From assembly GCA_020161935.1 (NCBI GenBank), contig JAIUNI010000008.1, positions 248,001 to 312,000 on the forward strand: a DNA stretch of 64,000 nt, given 5' to 3'. Numbering within the stretch: position 1 is the stretch's first letter; every line of letters starts with the position of its first letter. Made by a program: the position numbers and the translations under genes. Positions 49,601-56,414 of this stretch are shown here, one piece after another. Source of the DNA: Chloroflexota bacterium. Lineage in GTDB: Bacteria > Chloroflexota > Anaerolineae > Aggregatilineales > Phototrophicaceae. The notes below the pieces were generated by a model. That model did not search any database. It saw only the letters and a list, made by a program, of their open reading frames with translations, and was not told where the DNA came from.

Positions 49601-50505
49601 AAACGCCCAGTGATGAACCATTGGCGGACGACGAACCCCTGACAGCAGCCGACACACCCGACTGGTTGAGCGCCATGCAGCCCGACGATGACGAAATTGA
49701 GCCGGTCATCGAACCGGTGGCATCGAATGACCAACCGGATTGGCTGTCGAGCATGAATATCGGCGAGGAATCGACGCTGGAACCGGAACCGATCAGCCCA
49801 ATTCAGGACGATACACCCGACTGGCTCTCGGCACTTCAACCAGAAGGTGAAACCGGCGCAGAACTCGAATCCGCCGCGAATGAGGATTGGCAGCCCGCCA
49901 GTGGTGATGATGTCATCGCCCGTGTGACGGCTGACCCGATGCCGGAATGGCTGACCGAAATGCCCGTTGAACCAGAAATGAGTGCTGACGAACCACTCTC
50001 CGACGACGAATGGGACGAAGCGGACGAACTGGAACCAGAAACCGCCAGCGACGTACCGGATTGGCTGACGGCGGTTCAGGGCAAGCAGCCGAGCGCCGAA
50101 CCGACCTTCGAGTGGGAAGAAAACGACTCGCTGGAAGATATGCCAGCCGCACCCGCACCCGCCAGCAACGCGCCGGATTGGTTGAACGCGATGGTTCCGG
50201 GGCTGGATGTGGATTACGACGCGCCGGAAGACGAACCTGTTGAAACCGAGTTCCTGCCTGCTGCCCGTAAAGCAGCAGCCGAGAAAGCCGATAAAGATGC
50301 GAAAGTCCGGCCTGAGTTTGGTTGGCTGCTCGATATTGTGAACGAAGAGTCGCAGCAAGTGACCGTCGTCGCGGATAAAACCGCGCTGCGACGATTTGTC
50401 TTCTCGCGCCTACCGACTTGGCTGCGTAAACCGACTGAACAGCCCGACAAGCCAGCAGGTGATAGCGAAGCCGATAATGTGGATATTCCGCCGTGGTTAC
50501 AGTGA
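46663..50505 (+). CDS. TPR protein with about 30 W-L motifs (PDWLS repeats)
   Basis: Unrecognised 1280-residue acidic protein. Residues ~1-240 are TPR-like helical repeats (VILHCRHILQYFPKNAQAYRLLGRALVATSRWTEAGEVM; QYIRNGLYEQAIDTLQKARATSPE). From ~265 on it is low-complexity Asp/Glu/Pro/Ala/Ser sequence carrying roughly 30 short motifs of the form [PT]-[DE]-W-L-[ST], for example TPDWLSALPH, LDWLSSEP and APDWLNAM, about every 25-45 residues. A basic patch DKTALRRFVFSRLPTWLRKP and a final DIPPWLQ close it. There is no signal peptide or membrane helix, so it is cytoplasmic. It is 35 bp upstream of a related gene. The motifs look like multivalent docking sites on a disordered chain; partner and role are unknown. 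ATG 46663 was chosen as the start; its ribosome site is weak. Confidence 0.75.
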   Translation: MADISLREYLAKLDTLLNSGSAAEVILHCRHILQYFPKNAQAYRLLGRALVATSRWTEAGEVMRRVLSVFPDDRDAHAGLSEVYRIEKRPDDAIWHLERAFEQAPNDQDILERLRELYRRYRKVEHGKVQLTAAAVARQYIRNGLYEQAIDTLQKARATSPERIDLPLLLAQTYWDRGQRVEAAQTALEVLKILPDCLVANTLLAALWLTEARPSDAQRYIGRIESLDPYLALELAQGEDVDDSAFKLEELDYQLAAEREMSSQRPDWLTDFNASGDMQEQEPEAEVEEDSFSFLNDLSPDDVVATENFKTNLTAEEWGDVDPRFLDDAPTVRKSTGGLSGLTGRIEKPATGSLGTAPTSVPGAKRGLTGRLTPLPEQMPAPEPMPSFMDEILASTPDQLAPTDDEPTFTGELPDLASLVPPAEIPDEELPFRRERTIQSDADSDPLAWLRSSGVEIDEQAPARADNDIFGAEEDNLALQEADHADPLAWLQGYGDDMIVEQDAPVPAAPYVSTDELPASDDDDPLAWLHATENVPSSAELNDDEPLDWLSDDSLLDEAFNLESLVNNQSPTLAQPLSTADDSPTAATPEWQDTMADEKDPLDWLSSEPESEPEPSDSFTWMDTSSASEVAPAEDFPDWLNASETVDAVGSGEVDDIEWMSDLPDLDSSETTQPASTGVTGMLDWLGKEPAPEPDLPTMTPADTAAPDWLSELQPDAKPDAGNTIDENGFEWMSTADELPTVGDKSEVPDWLSAAEAEVEPEVEAFGTADIPNWIASIDENTAKGSQPLSDDTPEWLSAEPASELTAAADTPDWLSSMEISEPEAQLSTTDWLSSMRSTDDEPEAEPIAAADTPDWLSALPHDDEPEAEPITAADTPDWLSSMAPAEDEPEAEPITAADTPDWLSALPHDDEPEAEPIAAADTPDWLSSMAPAEDEPEAEPIAADTPDWLSAMQPDDDEIEPVVEPVTSSMQTDWLSTIETPSDEPLADDEPLTAADTPDWLSAMQPDDDEIEPVIEPVASNDQPDWLSSMNIGEESTLEPEPISPIQDDTPDWLSALQPEGETGAELESAANEDWQPASGDDVIARVTADPMPEWLTEMPVEPEMSADEPLSDDEWDEADELEPETASDVPDWLTAVQGKQPSAEPTFEWEENDSLEDMPAAPAPASNAPDWLNAMVPGLDVDYDAPEDEPVETEFLPAARKAAAEKADKDAKVRPEFGWLLDIVNEESQQVTVVADKTALRRFVFSRLPTWLRKPTEQPDKPAGDSEADNVDIPPWLQ
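49213..49491 (+). repeat. tandem repeat within the W-L gene (two units of 141 bp)
   Basis: Units alternate: A (49213-49281 and 49354-49422, encoding ADTPDWLSALPHDDEPEAEP) and B (49282-49353 and 49423-49491, encoding PDWLSSMAPAEDEPEAEP). The AB pair is almost identical at the DNA level in both copies, so it was duplicated recently. Confidence 0.85.
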
Positions 50506-50540
50506 CCGCGCGGGCAACTTGTTGCTGAGAGGATTGAGCG

Positions 50541-52847
50541 ATGGCGGATAATGCACCCAATTTTGACGCAATGACTCCTGAGGAGATCATGGCGTGGATG
50601 GAGAGCCTTGCCAAGCGTCAAGGCGCGGACAGCGCTGGCTTCACCACGGATGCGAATATAGACATTCCCGAAATTGACCCCGACTCGGTTGTCATTGACG
50701 AACCGGGTTATATCCCGTCCGAAGGCAAAGATCGCGGTAAGAAGATCGGCCCCGGTGTACCGATCAAGCCGGCAGCCGCCGCCGCGCCGCCTGCGCCCAA
50801 AGCAGCAGTGCCACCACCCGCAGCCAAAGCGCCAGAGCCGCCACCGGTCAAAGCACCCGAACCACCGCCCGTTAAAGCGCCGGAACCTCCTGCCGCGCAG
50901 CCCAGTGCGGCACAGCTTTCGATCTTCGATAATCCTGATCCGGTTGCCGAAGCGCCGGATTGGTTGGCGAACCTCGGCATGGATAACGAACTGCCGCCCG
51001 AACCGGTGGAAGACGATGAACCCGCGCCGGAACCAGCCGGAGCCAGCCTCTCGTGGTTGGAAAGCCTCGCGGTCGATTCAAGCAACGCGATACCCGAATT
51101 TGACCTGTCATCGCTCGGTAAAGAACTTGAACCGTCCGAGCCAGCAGCAGCCGCCAATAATCCGGTTGACTGGCTGGAAAACCTCGCCCAGAACCAAGCG
51201 GATGTCGTGCCAAGTGCTGCGGCGACCACCGATCCGGTCAACTGGCTGGAAAACCTCGCCCAAGAACAGGGTGTCCAAGATACACCGGAACCGGCTGCCA
51301 CCTCGACCGAAATGGACCCGGTCAATTGGCTGGAAAGCCTCGCCAAGCGGCAGGGTGTGAGCGAGGACGAATTCACCACCGAAGCCGACCTTGACCTGCC
51401 GCCGATGGTCGCAGCACCCGCCGCGCCAGAGTCCGGCTATTCCAGCTACACCTTCGACTCGCCTGTGCCGCCAGCGAAATCTGAGCCACCGAAGCAGGCA
51501 TCGCCCTTCGCCGAGGCGGAACCGTCTGATCCGGCGGCGTGGTTGGACTCACTGGCGACCCAAGCCTTTGTCTCCTCAAAACCGCCCGCAGCGCCAGCCG
51601 CACCGGTGAGCCAGATGTCAGACACCGATATTCAGCAAGCACTCAAACGCGGCGAACTTGTCCCGCATGACCAGATGGAAGCGTGGATGCAGCGGCAGCT
51701 TAAGGAAGGCGCGAGCCGCGAAGAACCCGAAGAACTCTCCGGCGATTACGATCCCGACGCGCCGCCCGTGAAGGCTGATCTCCCCGATTGGCTGATCGAG
51801 CAGGTTGGCGACTCGATGCCCGCCGAAGAACCGGCACCGACTGCCGCGCCACTCGCGCAAACACCGGCGCTGATCGACGCGATCTTAGAGCCGCCGAACG
51901 TCACCGATATTCCCGATTGGCTCAAGGATGATGAGCCGGATGGCGACGAACTCGACAGCATTTTCGCCGCGCCTGCTTCCGAAACATGGGCAGATACGGT
52001 CGGCTTCACGCCATCGACCACCCCCGAACCCGTATCACAGGTTAAGCCGGATGCTTCCGGTTTGCTCGACCCGAACGACCCGTGGGTGGAAGCGCTCGAA
52101 ATGGAATATCATCAGGCACACGGCGAAGCCGCGCCACCCGCTGCACAGGCCGCGCCGCCCATGCCCGTTATATCAACCACGACCCAACTGCAAGCCGCTT
52201 CACTGCCGCCGGAAACCGAAGTGCCTGCGGGTACACTGGACACCGTTCCCGACTGGTTGGGTGGCTTAAGCGATGCACCCGTTACCGTACCGGCTGCTGT
52301 GTCTGAGCCACCAGCCGAACCCGCTGCGGAACCAATGCCCGACTGGCTGACGATGGAAATTACCGAAACCACGCCTGTCAGTTCGGATGTGCCGGATTGG
52401 TTGGCGGATGTCGATGTCGAGCCGGACGATATTCCCGACTGGCTCAAGCAAACCATCACCGCGACCCATGACGATATGGTCGTCTCGGCACCACCGCCAG
52501 CGGTCATCACCCCTGCCGCGCCCGCCGCACCGCCGCCCGCGATTGTGCCGGTACGTGCTTCTCCCGCGCCGGTTCCGGTCGCCGCACAAAATATCGACGC
52601 GGCTGCCGTCCTGCGCGAGGCACGTACCCACGCGACCGGCAACAATCTGGATGCCAGCCTGCCCCAGTACGAAACGCTCATTCGCGCCAACGCTTCGTTG
52701 GATGATGTGGCGGATGATCTGGGTAAGCTGACCGACAAATTCAAGACCAACCCCGCCGTTTACCGTGTGCTGGGCGATACGCTCATGCGTCAGGGCAAGC
52801 TGCAAGCGGCGCTTGATACTTACCGGAAGGCACTCAATCAGCTATAA
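50541..52847 (+). CDS. second W-L motif protein with C-terminal TPR
   Basis: A 768-residue acidic protein related to its upstream neighbour. It opens with MTPEEIMAWMESLAKRQG, and the same module recurs at ~253 (DPVNWLESLAKRQGVSEDEF) with FTT-x-A-x-x-D-x-P after it. Other motifs include VDWLENLAQNQ, VNWLENLAQEQ, APDWLANLG, IPDWLKDDEP and VPDWLADVDV. A Pro/Ala-rich linker (~75-125) separates the first module. The last ~100 residues are TPR-like (YETLIRANASLDDVADDLGKLT, PAVYRVLGDTLMRQGKLQAALDTYRKALNQL). So TPRs are N-terminal in one protein and C-terminal in the other. There is no signal peptide. GAGAGGA lies before ATG 50541, and the pair is probably co-transcribed. Confidence 0.75.
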   Translation: MADNAPNFDAMTPEEIMAWMESLAKRQGADSAGFTTDANIDIPEIDPDSVVIDEPGYIPSEGKDRGKKIGPGVPIKPAAAAAPPAPKAAVPPPAAKAPEPPPVKAPEPPPVKAPEPPAAQPSAAQLSIFDNPDPVAEAPDWLANLGMDNELPPEPVEDDEPAPEPAGASLSWLESLAVDSSNAIPEFDLSSLGKELEPSEPAAAANNPVDWLENLAQNQADVVPSAAATTDPVNWLENLAQEQGVQDTPEPAATSTEMDPVNWLESLAKRQGVSEDEFTTEADLDLPPMVAAPAAPESGYSSYTFDSPVPPAKSEPPKQASPFAEAEPSDPAAWLDSLATQAFVSSKPPAAPAAPVSQMSDTDIQQALKRGELVPHDQMEAWMQRQLKEGASREEPEELSGDYDPDAPPVKADLPDWLIEQVGDSMPAEEPAPTAAPLAQTPALIDAILEPPNVTDIPDWLKDDEPDGDELDSIFAAPASETWADTVGFTPSTTPEPVSQVKPDASGLLDPNDPWVEALEMEYHQAHGEAAPPAAQAAPPMPVISTTTQLQAASLPPETEVPAGTLDTVPDWLGGLSDAPVTVPAAVSEPPAEPAAEPMPDWLTMEITETTPVSSDVPDWLADVDVEPDDIPDWLKQTITATHDDMVVSAPPPAVITPAAPAAPPPAIVPVRASPAPVPVAAQNIDAAAVLREARTHATGNNLDASLPQYETLIRANASLDDVADDLGKLTDKFKTNPAVYRVLGDTLMRQGKLQAALDTYRKALNQL

Positions 52848-52878
52848 TCGGCTGTCAATCGTTTAGGTATTACCGATT

Positions 52879-52902
52879 AAACGGGTCAACTGCGACCCGT
52901 TT
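52879..52902 (+). terminator. hairpin between the W-L gene and ndk
   Basis: A perfect 9-bp stem AAACGGGTC/GACCCGTTT with an AACTGC loop. It is followed by ATCTTGTC, so the T tract is weak; it may attenuate rather than fully stop transcription into ndk. Confidence 0.6.
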
Positions 52903-52933
52903 ATCTTGTCAACCTCTTGCTGAAAGGAACATC

Positions 52934-53383
52934 ATGGAACGTACATTTATCATCATTAAGCCGGATGCCGTCCAACGCGGCCTCACTGGCGAAATCATCA
53001 AGCGCTTTGAACAGCGCGGTTTGCGGATCATCGGCATGAAGTTCTTGCGTATTTCGCGCCCACTGGCGGAAAAGCACTACGCCGTTCACGCCGAACGCCC
53101 CTTCTTCGCCTCGCTCGTGAACTACATCACCTCGTCGCCAGTGGTGGTCATCGCGCTGGAAGGCACGAACGCCGTTGCCGCCGCCCGCAAGACCATCGGC
53201 GCGACCAAGCCGCAGGAAGCCGAAGCCGGAACCATCCGTGGCGACCTCGCGCTGGAAATCGGTCGTAACCTCGTTCACGGCTCGGACAGCGTTGAGAACG
53301 GTCAAATCGAAGTCGCCAACTTCTTCACCGAAGCCGAACTGACTTCATGGCCGCGTAACAACGACCCGTGGATTTTCGAATAG
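52934..53383 (+). CDS. ndk: nucleoside diphosphate kinase
   Basis: Transfers the terminal phosphate from ATP to other nucleoside diphosphates through a phospho-histidine, keeping NTP and dNTP pools balanced in the cytoplasm. At 149 residues it is the usual length. Motifs: ERTFIIIKPDAVQRGLTGEII at the N-terminus, ERPFFASLVNYITSSPVVVIALEG, GATKPQEAEAGTIRGD and the active-site box NLVHGSDSVENG with catalytic His at ~114. AAGGA lies before ATG 52934. A weak hairpin precedes it and a strong terminator follows, so it may be transcribed partly with the W-L genes. Confidence 0.96.
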   Translation: MERTFIIIKPDAVQRGLTGEIIKRFEQRGLRIIGMKFLRISRPLAEKHYAVHAERPFFASLVNYITSSPVVVIALEGTNAVAAARKTIGATKPQEAEAGTIRGDLALEIGRNLVHGSDSVENGQIEVANFFTEAELTSWPRNNDPWIFE

Positions 53384-53402
53384 GGGTTCGTGAACTCTCA
53401 AG

Positions 53403-53441
53403 AAAAGAGGTGTGGTCGATAAAGGCCACACCTCTTTTTTT
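53403..53441 (+). terminator. terminator after ndk
   Basis: A perfect 13-bp stem AAAAGAGGTGTGG/CCACACCTCTTTT (53403-53415 and 53426-53438), then TTT. Its end overlaps the stop codon of the convergent MFS gene. Confidence 0.92.
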
Positions 53442-54723
53442 ATTCCGCAATGGGGATCGCCACCGCGTCCGGCTGCAAGGCTTCCTGTTCGACTCTGATC
53501 TGCCCCATGCGCCGCAGTTCGGGCGCGTAGGCCGCAATCGCCCCGACGACCGCAATCGTGCCGAGGCCGCCAAATACGACGGCACCGACCGGCCCCAAGA
53601 GGGCTGCCGCGACACCCGACTCGAAGCCGCCAAGTTCATTGCTTGCGCCGATGAACATCGAGTTCACCGCGCCCACGCGCCCACGCATATCGTCCGGCGT
53701 AAAGACCAATGACAGCGTGTGACGGATCACGACGCTGATATTATCCAGCGCACCCATGATGACCATCATCACCAGCGACAGCCAGAACGAAGTCGATAGG
53801 CCGAAGATGATCGTCGCCACGCCGAACCCCGCGACCGCCCACAGCAAGGTTGCCCCCGCCTTCTGGAACGGTGGGCGGCGAGCGACAAACAGCGCCATCC
53901 CCAGCGCCCCGACCGACGGCGCAGCCCGCAGTAAGCCTAAGCCGGTCGCGTCCACATGCAAAATGTCCTTCGTGAATACCGGCAGCAGGTAGGTCGCGCC
54001 GCCCAGCAGCACCGCGAACATATCCAGCGAAATGGCGGATAAGATAATCCGGTTGTTCCGCAAGAAGCGCAGCCCCGCCTTCAGCGCCTGCACCGGGGTT
54101 TCGTCCTGCGAGACATACGACTGCTGGCGCGGACGAATGAGCAGTAACGCCGTCACGAGCGCCATGCCGGAAATGGCGTTGATGACGTAAACGGCTGCCG
54201 CAGCGTTCGATAGGGCGATAATGAACCCACCCACCGCAGGGCCAAAAATCGCTGCTGCTTGCCATGTGCTGCTGCTCCATGTGACGGCGTTGTGATACAG
54301 CTTTTCCGGCACGACCAGCGGTGTCAGCGCCCCTTCCGCCGGATTATTGAACGCGCGCGCCGTGCCAATAATCGCCAGCACCACAAAGATCGCTACCAGC
54401 GGCGCTTTGGTGATCGACAGGAAGGCCAGCAAGAGCGAACACAGGATCAAAATGACCTGTGTAATCAGAGTAATATTCTTGCGGTTGTAGCGGTCAACGA
54501 TATAACCTGCTGGCAGCGAAAACAGCAGTACAGGCAGCACCTGTACCAGCCCGACCATGCCCAATAAGAACGCATTCGATGTGCGCTCGTATAATTCCCA
54601 ACTGACCGCCACCGATACCATCATTTCGCCCACTTGGGCAATCAAACGCCCACCGATCAACAGCCGGAAATCCGGCAGCCTCAACGCGGCATACGTATCG
54701 TGACGCGGCGCAGACTCAGCCAT
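53440..54723 (-). CDS. MFS transporter (EntS/DHA3-like)
   Basis: Twelve-helix major facilitator exporter of 427 residues. The N-terminus FRLLIGGRLIAQVGEMMVSVAVSWELYERT starts helix 1; the signature loop 2-3 motif is LPAGYIVDRYNRKNITLITQ (G-x-x-x-D-R-x-x-R/K). Helix 4-5 has RAFNNPAEGALTPLVVP, typical of the DHA3/EntS group, and the second half repeats the pattern (GALGMALFVARRP; DDMRGRVGAVNSMF). It probably exports a small molecule such as a siderophore or drug. GAGG lies six bases before ATG 54723. It is the last gene of a minus-strand run from the kinase at 58049. Confidence 0.9.
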   Translation of the reverse strand: MAESAPRHDTYAALRLPDFRLLIGGRLIAQVGEMMVSVAVSWELYERTSNAFLLGMVGLVQVLPVLLFSLPAGYIVDRYNRKNITLITQVILILCSLLLAFLSITKAPLVAIFVVLAIIGTARAFNNPAEGALTPLVVPEKLYHNAVTWSSSTWQAAAIFGPAVGGFIIALSNAAAAVYVINAISGMALVTALLLIRPRQQSYVSQDETPVQALKAGLRFLRNNRIILSAISLDMFAVLLGGATYLLPVFTKDILHVDATGLGLLRAAPSVGALGMALFVARRPPFQKAGATLLWAVAGFGVATIIFGLSTSFWLSLVMMVIMGALDNISVVIRHTLSLVFTPDDMRGRVGAVNSMFIGASNELGGFESGVAAALLGPVGAVVFGGLGTIAVVGAIAAYAPELRRMGQIRVEQEALQPDAVAIPIAE

Positions 54724-54845
54724 CTATAAACCTCAAAACTAGCTTAAAGGAAGAATCGTATTGTAGTGGAGTTTAGGGGGCATTTGCAAAACCGATTGGA
54801 TACATCCAATATCGGAAAACAAGCGGAATAGGGGGAGTGATGCCC

Positions 54846-55451
54846 TTACTCCGCTGGCTGCTTGCGCTCAATATCCGCCAAAATTTCCCCGGCGAAACGG
54901 CAGAGTAAGCCCAGCAGTGCCAGATCGGAGTCTGAGAAGGGTTCATCCCCCGGCTGGTTGAGCGCCTCGATCACCCCGTAGACCTTGCCGTCACCGACCA
55001 GTGGCGCGGCGGCAATCGACTGGGTGCGGAACTTAAAGGTGGAGTCAACCGAATCGGAGAAGCGACCATCACGCCGCACATCCCGCACCAGCGCCGTCGT
55101 CCGCTGCTTAATCACCCATCCGGCGATGCCCTCATCGGCTGGCACACGGTAATCCTTAAGCGACCCCGCCAACGAACCACGTACAAGGACGAACACCAGC
55201 TCATTGGTGTCCTCATCCAGCAGCATCAGTGAGCCATCCGGCGCGTTCAGCAAACCCAGCGCTTTGGTGAAGGTCGATTCAAGCAGCGGCAGCAGCGCCT
55301 CATCCGAGACAACCGTCCTTGAACGGTCTGCTAACTCGTTCAGAATATCAACAAAATCCCGTAAACTTTTGAGTTCTTTATGCAGTAGATCGTTTTCGGC
55401 TTGCAAGCGGGCGTTTTCACGCTGGACAACGGCAACCGGATTCATCACCAT
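54846..55451 (-). CDS. coiled-coil GAF-domain protein
   Basis: A 201-residue cytoplasmic sensor-like protein. An N-terminal coiled coil (VVQRENARLQAENDLLHKELKSLRDFVDILNELADRS, residues ~7-45) leads to a single GAF domain (~50-195) with DEDTNELVFVLVRGSLAG, RVPADEGIAGWVIKQRTTALVRDVRRDGRFSDSVDS and AAPLVGDGKVYGVIEALNQPGDEPFSDSDLALL. GAF domains bind cyclic nucleotides, haem or small ligands; the ligand here is not predictable. There is no output domain, so it may act through partners. Its position beside 2TM proteins and a Ser/Thr kinase suggests a signalling neighbourhood. GGAGGG lies six bases before ATG 55451. Confidence 0.85.
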   Translation of the reverse strand: MVMNPVAVVQRENARLQAENDLLHKELKSLRDFVDILNELADRSRTVVSDEALLPLLESTFTKALGLLNAPDGSLMLLDEDTNELVFVLVRGSLAGSLKDYRVPADEGIAGWVIKQRTTALVRDVRRDGRFSDSVDSTFKFRTQSIAAAPLVGDGKVYGVIEALNQPGDEPFSDSDLALLGLLCRFAGEILADIERKQPAE

Positions 55452-55526
55452 TTGCTACCCTCCTTGCTTATCTTGTTGATAGTATAGTCCAAAATGGCTA
55501 TTTACGTCACGAAGTCGCCCTTCGGA

Positions 55527-55916
55527 TTACCGCCGTCTCCTCACCGGAACATCGTCCTCGATAATCTCCAGCAGTTCGCCGTCATCGTTCAAGGTCAAGC
55601 GGTCGCGCTTACGTTTGATCTCGCCGTCCGGTACTTGATCCATATTACGCCGCCACGCGCGTTCGCGTTCAATTTCCCGTTCAATCGCCCTTTCTTGGGC
55701 TTCCTTCAGCACGAATTGAACGCCGTGAATCACCAAGCCGGTTCCCCACAGGCCGCTAAGGATAGCAGCCAATGTAAAGTAGATACCACTCGGCCCCAGC
55801 ACACCCCAGATGAAGCCATTGATGGCAGCATAGGCTACCAGATGGCTCAGAAATTCAGCACGGTTATTGTACCGCCGACTAATCCGTTCGCGGATTTCCT
55901 CATACTCAGGGTCCAT
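55527..55916 (-). CDS. 2TM-domain protein with DDGEL tail (A)
   Basis: A 129-residue protein with the 2TM fold: a charged leader (EEIRERISRRYNNRAEFLSHLVAYAAINGFIWGVL) with helix 1, a Gly turn, helix 2 (FTLAAILSGLWGTGLVIHGVQFVL), then a long Glu/Arg helix (ERAIEREIERERAWR). It ends with RLTLNDDGELLEIIEDD, the tail shared with three other proteins in this window. Both termini face the cytoplasm if the usual topology holds. It is the third gene of the kinase-2TM-2TM set, 33 bp after protein B. AAGGGG lies before ATG 55916. No biochemical role is known. Confidence 0.82.
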   Translation of the reverse strand: MDPEYEEIRERISRRYNNRAEFLSHLVAYAAINGFIWGVLGPSGIYFTLAAILSGLWGTGLVIHGVQFVLKEAQERAIEREIERERAWRRNMDQVPDGEIKRKRDRLTLNDDGELLEIIEDDVPVRRRR

Positions 55917-55949
55917 ATATTCCCCTTAGATACCCCGCTCAACCGCCGT

Positions 55950-56357
55950 TTAACCGCGCCGCTGCTGCTCGCTGGCGTAATCTGCATCGTCTTCGACCAC
56001 TTCTTCAATTTCGCCGTCATCGGATAAGCGCATACGGCTGTCGTTCTTGGGCTTTTCGTACAGGCCAAGCCGTTCTTTTTCGCGTTCGACTTCGCGGTCA
56101 ATTTCCGCTTCACGCCGTTCTGCGCCACCGCCGTATTTGTTGTAGTACTCAAAAATGTTCGCGACGAGGCCAATGCCCCAACCCACCGTGATCCACGCGA
56201 CCCAGCTTGCCCCGTTGAAAAATATCCAGAAGGCAATATTCGTCAGCACATAACTGATGATATGAATAATCAGTTCTTGGCGCTTTTTATGGCGCTGTTC
56301 GACGCGCTGTCGAATTTCGTCGTACAAGTCTGTATCTGCCACGTTACGATCCTTCAT
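55950..56357 (-). CDS. 2TM-domain protein with DDGEL tail (B)
   Basis: A 135-residue paralogue of protein A and of the kinase C-terminus. The order is DEIRQRVEQRHKKRQELIIHIISYVLTNIAFWIFF (leader and helix 1), WVAWITVGWGIGLVANIFEYYNKYG (helix 2), the helix ERREAEIDREVEREKERLGLYEKPKND, and the tail MRLSDDGEIEEVVEDDADY. The stretch EYYNKYG...YEKPKND is nearly identical to the kinase (SYYNKYG...YEKPKND), so the two arose by duplication within this cluster. It lies 58 bp downstream of the kinase gene and is probably co-transcribed. It may form hetero-oligomers with the kinase in the membrane. Confidence 0.85.
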   Translation of the reverse strand: MKDRNVADTDLYDEIRQRVEQRHKKRQELIIHIISYVLTNIAFWIFFNGASWVAWITVGWGIGLVANIFEYYNKYGGGAERREAEIDREVEREKERLGLYEKPKNDSRMRLSDDGEIEEVVEDDADYASEQQRRG

Positions 56358-56414
56358 AGTTAAGATACCTTATCTACTCGTTAATACGTAACAGGGGTCG
56401 CTCAAGTAGCGTCG

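Noticed and set aside
48366..49754. 462-codon open frame on the minus strand opposite the W-L repeat gene
   Set aside because: It mirrors the repetitive codons of the real gene (Ser/Gly runs), has no ribosome site or family pattern, and the plus-strand protein has TPR structure.
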